Positions 13,745 to 25,673 of a stretch of 64,000 nt of DNA are shown piece by piece. Numbering within the stretch: the first letter of the stretch is position 1; every line of letters starts with the position of its first letter. Made by a program: the position numbers and the translations under genes. Origin of the DNA: Smittia aterrima (lineage: Eukaryota; Arthropoda; Insecta; Diptera; Chironomidae); the NCBI GenBank assembly GCA_033063855.1, contig CP093831.1, positions 1,922,001-1,986,000 on the forward strand. Direction: 5' to 3'. The notes below the pieces were generated by a model, which was not told where the DNA came from, did no database searches, and saw only the letters and a program-made list of their open reading frames with translations.

Positions 13745-15907
13745 AGAACTAACTGACTCTCCTCCAGTTCGATGATCTGTCACTTAAACTAATTTTAATT
13801 AATCAAACCGAATTTCCATTCCACTCCTTCATTATATTTATTCCAAGTCATCATACGTTAGCGACCAAATAATCGACGTTCACAAGCTTCTCCTGTTCAT
13901 ATTGCAATCGGCTGACTAGAAGACTTCGCTTTGGCTCAACAAACTTATCGACTGACTCAACACCAACGCATTTCTGCTGGTTGTCTTTGATATCATTTCG
14001 GATTAAACTTAAAATTCTTGGTCAGCCTTTCTTTAATATCTCACGACTTCTTATGATTAAGTTGCAATCTTAAATGCTCCACTTACTGCAATTACTCGTT
14101 AAAGTTAATTTTTTTGTACATTGATTTTGAAATAAAAATGAAAATCATTTTTCGAATCTGAAGTCTGTGTTCTTAATCGATTGTGGCGTAAAACTGAATG
14201 AATAAATTTATCATTCAACGCTCGAGGCTGCGAGCAGCATTGACTATCAATCATAATCCGGCGAGAGAAGAGCGAAACTAAGCCATCGAGAAGAATGAGA
14301 AGGGAAAATATGTTTTAGGCTAATTGCTATGTTTTAAAATAATTTAGAATGTAGAAACTAGACAACAACCGGCAATTTGAAAGCGTGTATGATAATTTTT
14401 GTGTTGCACTAAGCGATTCACATTTCATAACGCGACGAGACAAAGTGTGAGCTCTCATGCATAATCGTTATTGTTTCATGTTGGCCGATCCTTCCGTGAG
14501 ACATCGCTTCGACACCGTTTGAGGGCTTGTGCAATACTCTGTCTCTAATTGAATGTTTTAATAAACACTTAACTCATCGTTCTTGGCGATATTTCGAAAG
14601 AGAAGCCGACGATGAGTCGTTGCTGGAAGGAAATTGTCTCAAGTTAAAAAGATTTTTTTTTTGGTTGAACTAGAACGAAATGATTCAATCATAACTTTCA
14701 ATGCTTTTTATTTTCAGTTTTCTTTCTGTCATATCCAAGCTTTTCTTACTTTGCTTTACTTTAAACTTTTACAAACACACAAATATGATTTGCGAAGAGC
14801 TTTCTTCATGCTTTCTCCATCTTCACGAGTTCATCGATAAATATTTCTAATTGTAATCTTTAGTATTTCAAAGTTCTGCCGTTCCGTCATTAAAAATATA
14901 ATAAATTACAAATTGTTACAAATTGGTTTTTCGTATTATAAAAGTTACTCAAACGGTTTTCTTAAGTAAAAAAGTCGAAAAAGTACGTTTTCACAACTAG
15001 AGGAGGATTTCCCCGAATATCCCGGAGGAACACAAGCGACAGTGCGCTAGCTAAGATGTCGAGAAAAAGATTTAAAACTGAATGCGTGCAACTAAGCTCT
15101 GCTTACGACGATGAGAACAAAATCACTAAGAAATAAGTTAGAACAGAAATATTTACAGAAATCAATTTTTTTTTTCTGAATTGGATCAAGGATTCAATCT
15201 CGACATTCAATCCCCTTTCTAATGAACCAAGAAAATTCTTCTTCTCTCTAAACACTTTCGGCAGTGATTTCAAAATGTTATTTTCAGATCTATTGTAAAA
15301 TTGGCGAATATTTTCTATAAGTTTAGGAAAATCTGTATAAACGAAGGTCGCGGGCATCAACTGAACGCTTGTAAAGATTGGTGTAAACTTCAGCTCTCTC
15401 GATTTGGTCCACTTTGGGAGTGAATGAGATTGAAATGAAAGTTTCTTTGATGTCTCGTAACTGAACGAGTAAATTGTGGAGTTTGAGGGCAAAAAGTCTT
15501 CGTAAAGATTGTGAGTGGTTCATTTACGTTAACTAACATCTATACATAGATTCATTCTGGAACAAGGTTTCTTTTCATTTCAGTTTAAGTTTCATTAATT
15601 TTATGCTTTCTTTAAGTGACTATCAGAGATTTTTCTTTTCTTTAAGTTTTTTGTTGTCCGACAAAAAAAGTTGCACATCCGTCGAGACCTTTCCATTCTT
15701 TTTTTTTATTGGCTGAGTCGTTAGATGTTTAATTTTATTTCGAGGAAACTTGTAAATTTGATAAAAACGATTTCTCTTTTTCATGTAAAACATTTTTCAA
15801 GAGCAAATAAAAATCTGCGGATCTTTTTCAGTTTGAGAATCACTGGTTCAAACCTTTGAATGGTTTTCGAATCTAGAAAATCAGTTTCTCGCAAATTCAT
15901 TCACTTC
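13745..15907. other. 3' regions of yellow (+) and otopetrin A (-), convergent
   Basis: The two flanking genes converge here. I see the yellow 3' UTR to about 14.15 kb and T-rich sequence at 15.69-15.71 kb that would give an AATAAA on the minus strand for otopetrin A. Two overlapping minus-strand open frames (15103-15523) have no recognisable domain; they are treated under findings. Confidence 0.5.
14131..14136 (+). other. candidate poly(A) signal of yellow
   Basis: AATAAA 387 bases after the yellow stop codon, in a T-rich setting. Position-based inference. Confidence 0.45.
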
Positions 15908-18900
15908 TTATTCTAAACGCGCTTTGTAAGTTGTTTTCCATACTTCAGCGAGTGTCACAGCTGAATGGAATCGATGGAATATGCACAGAGGCAAAGTAAT
16001 GCGTTGGATGAGCGCCCATGTGATGAATCCGTAAAAATCGATTTGAACCTTTAAAAGGAAAATTGTTTAAAACAAAAAATATTTAAAAATATTTCCTTCA
16101 ACTCACTGGATTAGCCATCACTTTCTGAGCTTCAAACGTGTAGATAGCAATCATTGCAATGTTGCAGATCAACAAGAACGTGACGATCTGTCGTCCTGGC
16201 TTGGTGCGGTCATGTTCAGGCAAATGAACTCGTCGTCGAGTAACGTCAGCAATGAACAAAAGTTGAAGAATAACTTGCAAGATAGCAATCGATGAAGTGA
16301 CTGTGACAAGAAGAGTTTTTTCTTTCAATTCTTTATGCAAGTCCAAAGCTCCAGCAATGACACTGAACACCGAGTAAAGGAAAAGTCCGAAAGCTGACAC
16401 GCGGAGTAAAATATCATTCAAGTTGCTTTGATCTTCGATGCGGAATTTCAAACTTTGAACTCTGAAAAAGAATTTAATTTAGTTTTTGATTTTTAAAAAG
16501 TAATTCGAGACTCACCGACAGAATCCAATGAGAATAGCAAGAATAGCAAAGATCATTAGAATTCCGTGACTTGCATCAGCGAGGAAATAAGCCAAAATCT
16601 TGAATTTGTCATGTTGAACGAGAACGAAATACAAGATGAGACAAATGGTCGATCCAACGAGCAGCAAGAGTCCAAAGAACAATCCTTTCGATGCTCCAAC
16701 GCAATCAACACGTCCAGAGTTTGCATGAGCAAGTGCAACTGCTCGTCGTGACAACATGACCTCCAATCGATGCTCAAGATCTTCGCCTTGCAAGTGTTTT
16801 GGGTAACGACCAATGTGCTTCCACATAACGTAAATGACAGCAGCGCCAATCAACGAGTATTCAATGATAAATGGATACAAATACGGAACAGAGTCTTTAA
16901 CAATTGTTCCCATAATGTTAACACGTTCGCAGCTTGTAGCGTTCAAGTGATAGGGAGCGATGGTCGAGAGATCATTGTAGAATTCAGCACTGAATGCTTC
17001 AGCTCGTGGCATGAGATTGCTCAACGGCTCAAACTCGTGGTCAATGTTAGATGTTGGATCTGGTCTGAGGTCAGCGATGCTTCCAAGACTCTCAGTCACC
17101 GACGAAATAATTCCATCAAAAACTCCATGAGCTTTAGTTGTGAGGTCTTCACCAGAATCATCGAAAGCTGGTCCAGGAACTCCAAAGCGTTGATGTGGAG
17201 CTTGAGTTGTTGTCGTGTCGAAAACAGAATCACGAAGACTGTTGTAACCTGAATTGATTGAGTTGAATCCTGATTGGAAAAAGCTTTTCGCCGATGTCGA
17301 GACGCCTTCAGTTGTGGTTGTTGGCATTTGTGTTGAGGTGTTTTCAGTTGTTGTTGATTGAGTTGTCGAGGCGAGAGTTGTTGCAATTGTACTTGTTACG
17401 CTTTGAACAATTCGGTCCATGATGTGAGCGGTTGAGTCTTCGGCAGAGATTCCTGGATCGTTGAATGAACGACTTGGCTTGTTGATCCATTCAACATCTT
17501 GTGATGCTAAAAATGAGAAATTATTGAAAAATTTGAAGAGTCAATTTAGTTTCAAAATCTCACCTGGTCCCAACTCAACTCCCATTGTCATTCCAGCGTG
17601 ATTCAAAGTATGACGACGAAGATCTTCAGCAATTGGACTTGATTCGCTTGTGTTCCTTCGATTGAGATAATATTCAGTGATTTCCTTCAACGACTCCAAG
17701 ACGAGAGTTCTGATCCAAACGCAAATGTTTGTGGCAAAGACATGCATCAAACCGAATCGAGCCAAAACTTTAAAGCGATGAATGTTCAACTGAAAGAAAG
17801 AAAAGTCAACACATTAACGAGTGAGCGGATAAAGTTGAATGTACTTTACTCACTCTCGAGTTCATGAAGATGAAATACATTTGCATGAATGTAAAAATCA
17901 TTTGCAAAAGCGGGTTAACGCCTTTAAGGATTTCATGGCATGGCGACGTGATAGGAATTTCAAAGAAAGTTCCAAACTCCAATCCAATATAAATCAACGA
18001 GCCGAGTCCAAAAGCTAAAAAACATTTGATGTCAAATTGAAAATCGAGTTTTTTTGTGAAATAAAATATTTACCAATCGCTCCTACACGCAAGAAGAAAC
18101 TTCCATGAGCATCCTGAGTTGTCTTTCGCTTCCGTTGACGTGGTGATAAAGCGATTTCAGCTTCTGGTTGAGTTTCCTAAATTATCAAAGACCAAACGAA
18201 ATGAGATGAATGAACAAATTTTCTTGGAAAATCCTCAATGAACTCCCAAAGGACACAAAGTTTCAAATAAAAGTTCTCTCATGTGTTTGCCTTTTTCACA
18301 TCAAGCAAATGAACAAAAGAAAAAGGATCAAATCATAAAACAAAAATACCGGAAAAACACAAGAGAACATCGTGCATCATAAAACAAAAAGGAGTGAATG
18401 GTTATGTGGATGTGTTTTATGTTTGTCGAGGACGGGGAAAGTCTTTACCAACGGTTAAACTGTCAATTAAGCGATGTTGTTACGATTCGAATGAGGATGG
18501 CGATGTCTCAACGTTTTAGCAATCGATCTATCAGAGTTAGCTTAACCAAAAACAAAAATCGTTAGTTGTCTTATCATGCATCAAGCACGTTGCGGTAATG
18601 AGATGAGAGACAGATGACGAAATGAATCGCCTCTCGTACTTGAAGTGTGAGGACTTTGATGAGCATGTAAAAACCGAGCAAAAACCGAAACCGGATAAAA
18701 GCAGCGTTCAACTTAAGACTCTCACCTGAAAGGAAATCTGAGCTCGCACCAAATCGCGTTTCTTTTTGGGATACACCTCCTTTGGCATTGTTTTTTAGTT
18801 AGATGGGGATATGTTGGGTAAATGGTTGAAGGGTTTTTTTTTGTGGGTAGCGCATTGTGTGTTAAAAATTGGTTTATGCACATTTTCACAATCACATACA

Positions 18901-21900
18901 GAAAAATAAAATAAAATTAAAAAATGAAATAAAATCATGAGTTGAAAAATCCTGGGAAAAAATGCAAACGAGAAAAGCTTTTCCTCTCGAGTGAAGTTCG
19001 TTTTTAAATTGTTTTGAAACGAATTATGGAAACATGTGAGGAAAGTTCTAGAATTAAGAATAATTCACGATTGAGTGAAGCTTCTAATCTTCTAAACTAA
19101 CAAAACTTTCTCAGATAAACCTGACTCGAACCTTATGTCGAATCTCGTGAATAATAAAATTTCATTTCATTTTCCTTTTATGGAAAAGTCAATAACAAAG
19201 TTCTTGAAATGAGCAAGAAAAGCTTTTGTATCTTCTTTGCATTAGAAAGCATTTTGTGAGCTTCGGGTGCTTTGAATTCTTTTACCTGGTATGGCGATGG
19301 CTTTCCACTCTTCTCCTTTCCACTTCCACTCTTGCTTGCTTCGGGCTTTCCTTCAGCCTTGCCTTCAGCCTTCTCCACGGCGGCATCAGATTTCTTTGGC
19401 TTCTCCTTCTTTGGTTTCTTTTCCTTTGGCGCCTTCGGTTGCTTTCCTCCGCTACAGCAAGTGCTCTCTGAAATGCGACAAAGCAATTAGTTGCTGAATA
19501 AAAGCTTTGAAATGTCCAAAAAGTTTCATTTTCATTCATCGATTAACATCAACCATAATCCCTGTTCAACAATTCTAGCGAGGGAAAAAATATTTAGAGC
19601 AGAAAATTGAAACTCCTCTGATGATAAGAGTCTCCCGATTATTCAGCAATATTTCCATCAAATGAAAAAGCTCATGAATAATTCAAACGCGAATGAAGAG
19701 TCTCTCGAGGTTTTTTCTAAACTGATTTCTATCGTTCATCGCATGCACCTTCGGAAACTTAATTATTTCCTCACCGGAAATAGTTTATGAAGAGCCTAAT
19801 TTAATTATTCAGCCTTTCCCATAGTTTACATTGAGGGTAATTAAGGTTTCTTTAAACTTCCTTTTCTACTTTGGAATAGCTGCACAAACTTTACACGAGC
19901 TGAAGTATCTCGTTTACCACGTTCGTTGGTTTTTGTTTCTCTAAAACGCTGACAAATGATTTCGTTCCATTTTAATTACCTTGTAGCAAGAAGCAGAAGA
20001 CGTAGAGCAGGAAGAGAATGCTAGCTCCGTACAAGTAAGTGAAGAATCCTTCATAATACATGACGGGAAGCTGATGAGTCGTGACATCGCTGATTACGTA
20101 CGATATGCAAATGACGATCAACAGCAATGCATACACTAAGCTCGTCACGATGAAAAGAGATGTCCTGAGGAGGAAATAGAATTGCAAACTTTAGTTTCTT
20201 TCATTGATAAGATTCCTGCAATCCAAGTTGTGTACGTGCAAGCCTTTTGCAAATCTGTTCAACTCTCGTGAGTGTTAGTGAGTGAGTGTTATATGTGCAA
20301 CATAAATTTAACGGTTAGTGGAGCAAAAAGCGTAAAAATGTTGTTGATGCATTTTTTATGATGATGATAAATTGATTTGACACATGCCACCTAGTCCCAC
20401 ATCCCCTGGACCAAAAAAACTACTTTTTGATTCCAAAACGAAGATTGATTGACTCATCGGCGTGTGTAAAACAATTGTTACGAACAGAAGAATTGGAAAT
20501 AATTTCAGAAACTACGTCAACAACCTCTCGAGCGGCTTCGGCATCACGTTCTTGATTTCCATCTCTTTGACGGCTGCCGCGTTCTTCTCAGCGCTTTCAG
20601 CGCTGTGATGGGATCGTGATGATGCTGGTAACGTGGCCATGTTGTCACCGCTTTCAACGTCCACGGTTGCCACTTTGACCTCTTTATCGACACCCATCGG
20701 TTCGTTAAAGTTCCAGCTAAAGTGTTCAAATCGTTTCTTGGGTATTTTCACGAATTTTCTCACACCCACGCACAACACAAGTTTCGTTTTCCACGAATGA
20801 TTTCGATATTTGCTTTTGATTCACAACAAGAGTTCAGGACTTCACATAATAAAATCCACGGCAATAAAATTTCGTTGTAAAAATTCACCTTTTTCTGTTT
20901 GAAGGAGTGAGAGGGATAAAATGAAATTGTTTTGCGGAGGAGATTACATTGTCCCGGAACTGAATGTGGATGAGGATTCAACAAATGCAATAAAACAACA
21001 GTAAATATTCATTTAAACAACTAATGGAGATAAATTTGAGCAGCGAGAAGCGAACAGCACCAAAGGCAGAATAGAACTTTTCACTGTTCGTGCTGTTTCG
21101 GCGAAAGAAAGATGGAAAATTTGTAGGATGTTGCGCAAAAGAGATTTCACCAACATTCCGTTATGCTTTCCTTTTTTTTCGATTCGGTTGTATTGTGAAG
21201 TTTGAAGTAGAGAAGAGTTTTCCAGGCGAAGAATGTCCTGGGGTGGGGCAAGGCATAATCAAGCCAGCGCCGCAAAGAAAGCAGAAGTGCGAAAGAAGCC
21301 GGAACAGTGACCCTGTGACCTTCCGTTCCTCTAAACGAGAAGCGCGAAGAGATAATCAAATTCAGCATCACAAACACTCGCAGTCGCACTGATAAAACGA
21401 TTTTCCGTAGCGGAAAATTAACTCAACGCGCATCACCAGAAATTTAATTTCCGCGCTTGCACTCGTAATCAAATTTCTCTCGCATCGAAATCCTTTTGTG
21501 AAAACATCGCAATTGTTGAACAAAGAAGTGAAAAATATCGGAAACAATTTCAGTTCAAGGACGAATGTAACGCAAAAAGGGAAAATTTGTCGACTCCATT
21601 TTCTAACGCTCTTTCCATCCGACGAGACTTTTCGGCGATTGAAAATTGTCTCAACAACATCAATCTTAATCCAATTAGAGAGACCTGAACCCCTTTTTAC
21701 GTTTAATTAAGCATTCAATGGAGTCGACAGTTGAGAGTTTTTTCACAAACTTCAATCCTGAATAGAGAAACTTTCACTTCAACAGTGGACGGTTGGTTGA
21801 GCAAAGCGGGAGAAAAACTATTGCACCGAATATTAATTTTACGAGATCACTACACACGTTCAACTAGGAGACGCGGCTTAATGGAAGAATTTTGGGATCT

Positions 21901-24900
21901 TTGCTCTTATAATTGATAAAAACTGTTTTGTAACGAGTCGACAGAAATCAACGAAGCTTCCTCGCGAACTGAAAGAAAACTCTGTGATAACGAAGAGACG
22001 CTGCGAGTTTCTCTCGAGCGAGAGAGGGTGGAAAATTGTGTTGTTTCACTCCAGCATCCGGCTGAATGCAAGCCGAACGAGATGACGTGCGTTAGAATGA
22101 AATGAATAGAGAAAACTCTCGGAAAAGTTTTGTTGGTGTGTGCGGGAGAGAAATCCCGAAGTCGAATCCTGAATTCCCTTCCGCAAAAATTCCCTTCTTT
22201 ACACAAATACAAAGCCAAGAGTTTATTGATCGAAATTCGTATTCGCAAAAACTGTTTTGCGGGAGGCGATGAGTAAAAAAAAGCGAATTTATCAAAACAA
22301 ACAGAAAACGCTTCTCGTAAAACGTTCATTAATATTCAACGGAGGTTTCTATCATTTTGGTGATTAATCGGAGCAGGTAATCGAGGAAATTACAGAATAA
22401 GAAAGAAACTTGATAGAGATTTAGGAATCCTCTGGGAACATCAAGAAAAAAACTTTATTTAGTTCTCAAAATGCGATACGGAAATCCAATCTTTGATGAA
22501 TGCCAAGCGGCGCTCTTCATCGCTTTAAATAACGTTAGCACCCTCGCTGTTTCACTCAAACTCTATAAATTCTTTTGAAATTGCACTTTCATGAAACTCG
22601 AGGGTGGATAATCATAAATTATGTCACTTCTGTTGTCACTATCGAACAGCTTTGTCATTTAATTTTGTTGGTAATGCTCTTAACGATCCGAGAAAAACTT
22701 TTAATTCTCGATCTCACCCTTTCAAGGTTCACAATGACATGCATTTTAATGGACCCCATTTTGGTTGTTCATTTTTGCCGCAAACTTCAAAGAAATTCTA
22801 GTGAAACAGAGAATTCATTCATTCGTTCGCTCATTCACATTTCCTTAGTTCTCTCTAAAACAATCACTCAACCCTCAACGACACTGCATTCCGTAAATAT
22901 TCACGGTATATTGTTTGCATTGAATGGTCTTGCAAGGGGCAAGGGGTGCCAATTTAAATCCTAGACGAGACGAAATGGAAACCCCTATCGACGAGTAAAC
23001 ACACATAACTTTGGCGAAGAGACAGAAAGAAATCCATTTAATGGAAATTTTATGGCCTAGCCCGACTCAAAACGGAATAAAAATTATGATCATTAAATTT
23101 TCACCCCAAATCGAAGCGTAGCGTTGTCCTGAGGCGAATTGTTGTGAATGTCGGGGCGGATTTTTGCAAAAAAAAAAAGAAAATTATTTCTTGTGTGAGA
23201 ATGTTTGGAATGATGAAGCGGAAGTCGATGGGAAATGAGTCGGCAGAGAACTTTAATTATGAATGCAGAATCGCAAATCTTTCTGTGAACTATTTTATTG
23301 CTTTTCGATGCTGTCGATTCATCAAAATTCTTTTCTGATTTAATCGACTGTCTCTGATCCGAACTGCCGGCTCAGACACAACAAATAAAATATCGAGTTT
23401 CAATCGAGGCTGTTAAAGTGCCTTGATGGTCTAACATAAAGTTTCTGATCGATACCAGAAGCGACGATGATGATAATCTCTTCGCAACTTATCTTGAAGA
23501 TAATAGTTAACTGAATTATCTTGTCCGGCATTCCAACCACTTGTTGACACACGTTTTTACTCGATGACGAGATGTTGACATAGTAAAGAAGGGATCTTAA
23601 TAATAATGTGAGGTTTAAGGATCTAAAAGGTGCTGAGAGTAAAGATAGACAAACGTGCTTAGTTGTTAAATATTCTGTCATTGACAGAGTCAGTTGTTTA
23701 GTGAATGAAAGTTCATTAAAATTAAACAAGCAACGAGGCCTTAACATTAACTCAAATTCTCTTCTAACCTTTTTCTCTTGCACTCGAAATACTCATAATA
23801 TCCGTAACCGGAGCTTCGAATGCTTCTGCAAAAGTTATTGAAATGAAAATAAATAAATTTTGAAATGAATTTTTGGTTCAATGCCAATAAAGTTTTTTTT
23901 TGAAAGGGAGAAGATGTTGGTTTAATCGAAAGGAGACAGAGTAAGGAAAATCACGTAAGTGCTCAATGATTTTCATGAGATTTTCATGTCATCGAGTTTT
24001 CTGTTTACTTTAATAAGAAGAAGAAAATTTCTCTGCAAAACAAAAAAGATTCATTTCGACAGCCAGAGGGAGGAAGAAGAAACATTCGTTGTTGGATCTT
24101 TATGGCTTCCGAAAGCATCTGAAACAGTTTCCTGATTTTGACTTTGTATTCAGAGATGCGAGAGATTTTATCTCCGAAATGAGATGACTCGTAATCTTGG
24201 TTTTTATGGAAGCCTAATGACTGACAATGTGAAACGCGTTAGACACAAGGAGAAAGTTTTCCCCGCACGTAAATGCAGCTCACATGTTTAATGATGAAAT
24301 TGGATTTTTTGTTGTTAATTCTGTACAATGTGTATGAGTCAAAATTAAAGTTAATGAATTGTTTAAGACTTTTTTTTCTTTTTTCCTGTCGTAAGCGAAT
24401 GACGTCGACGTGACTGATTTGATTTACTCACTTTGCGTTCTTTGGCTTCCTCGGATCGAGTGGTCTCGTGCATTCCTCATCATAGTCTAAGTTGAAATCC
24501 TCGCCTAAGTCGCGTGGAACTAATGGCGTTCGTTGATGTGTTGGGCTCGTGTGATAGCCGTCAGCTCCAAGCTGTCGAGACATGAAAATCATTAAACTCA
24601 GCTTGAAATTAAAATGCGAGGCGAGTGAATATTTATTTAAACAAAGTTTTTTTTTTGCTGTCTTTCGAAAGAAATTAGGAAAAACTATAGTTTTACTTTA
24701 CGTAATGAGGTTCAACTATAAGGAAATTAGAAATCAGATCAAGCATGGAAAGCGGAATAGAAGAGAAAATTGTTAATAAAAAATCTCGAAACTTCATCAT
24801 CGTCTGAGAGTTCGAAATGTGTGATTTATGACTGTTAGTTAAAGAGAGAAGATGTTAGTTGAATATTTGAGAAGATAATGTAATTATCGCAAGTCTGATG

Positions 24901-25673
24901 AGCTTTACCAAGTGTTTGTTGTTAATTGAGGATGATTCATAAATCGTGTCACGCTCCGATTGAAATTCAAACTCATTTTGATTGAACTCTCTTATGAATC
25001 GATTTATTAATGAAACCTCCGTTGCCTTGAGTCTCATGAAGTGAATGTAATTTATGTTGTCAAGAGTTAAATCAAGTTTCAACTTCTAATCAATGTAAAT
25101 TCAAACAATGCAACGAGTGAAGGTTAACAATGCAATTTGAGGGATGATTAGTCAAGCAAGAAATTTTCAAATAAAATTTTTCCTAATTTTTCCGGAAAAT
25201 AAACTTCGTTCAATTAAAGATTTCGTTAACACAAACAAAGTGAATATTTTTTGGTGAATGGTGTGACAGGTTCAGGCATGAAGCTCGTTATAACTTTGCT
25301 CACTCTACTAGTCTCTGGAATTGATTTTAAGAAGAACATTCAGCAATCGAAAACAAAGAACAATAAACTTTCATGTTTTGTTCAATCTTTTCGATCAACA
25401 GGGAAACAAGGAAACAGAAACTTTGCGCTTGAAAATAATTTAAAGAAATCATTAAAAACTGTCAATTACTTGAATCTTCTGCGGCGTGTCGAACGAGCTC
25501 ACCCTTACCTTTACCACAGTCGCTACTTTTCCAACCTGATTACTTCCGGGTCTGCTGGGATTCTCCAGCAGATTGTCTCGTTCTCTGTCAAACGACTCCA
25601 TCGCTAATGTATCGGCTCGCTGTGTGCCTAATAATCGTTCCTTCATCTCGTGTAGGTAAGGACACCTCTGCAT
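15908..25673 (-). CDS. Otop: otopetrin-family proton channel A
   Basis: Otopetrins are 12-TM proton-selective channels of the plasma membrane; insect members act in sour taste. Coding exons, in transcript order: 25673-25509, 24571-24432, 20716-20516, 20164-19980, 19467-19286, 18176-18074, 18014-17854, 17789-17564, 17506-16516, 16461-16107, 16048-15908. They join in phase to 949 aa. TM1 and TM2 are in exon 4 (about residues 170-228). A Lys-rich cytoplasmic loop follows (PKEKKPKKEKPKK). TM3-TM4 are in the 161-base exon 7 (AFGLGSLIYIGLEFG) and TM5 in exon 8 (ARFGLMH). Then comes a loop of over 200 residues, rich in Thr/Ser, before TM6 (FIIEYSLIGAAVIYVMW). The C-terminus has the family signature LPLCIFHRFHSAV..LAEVW. 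The membrane core is certain; the first three exons, which encode a disordered N-terminal tail, rest on splice phase and codon quality. An in-frame stop lies just upstream of the ATG at 25673. An alternative start is the ATG at 20697. Confidence 0.88.
18726..18779 (-). other. possible alternative 54-base cassette exon, or alternative first exon, of otopetrin A
   Basis: Inside the intron between otopetrin A exons 5 and 6 lies an open stretch ending at a strong donor (CAG|GTGAGAG at 18726/18725). Read as a cassette from 18779, with phase 0 on both sides, it would insert 18 residues (EVYPKKKRDLVRAQISFQ) into the basic loop between TM2 and TM3. Read as a first exon it would start at the ATG at 18788 (MPKEVYP), giving a form without TM1-2. 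The acceptor has a branch-like CTAAC but a poor pyrimidine tract. Confidence 0.45.

Noticed and set aside
19226..19490. Hydrophobic plus-strand frames around 19.3 kb, possibly a membrane protein
   Set aside because: They are the complement of the Lys/Pro-rich exon of otopetrin A, which reads as Leu/Phe/Ser on the other strand.
22575..22964. 129-codon plus-strand frame in otopetrin A intron 3
   Set aside because: It has no ATG at its start and no domain, and lies inside a long intron with several other random frames.
25251..25607. 118-codon plus-strand frame around 25.4 kb
   Set aside because: It is the antisense shadow of otopetrin A coding exon 1 and the adjoining intron; the minus-strand frame has the start codon, donor site and matching phase.
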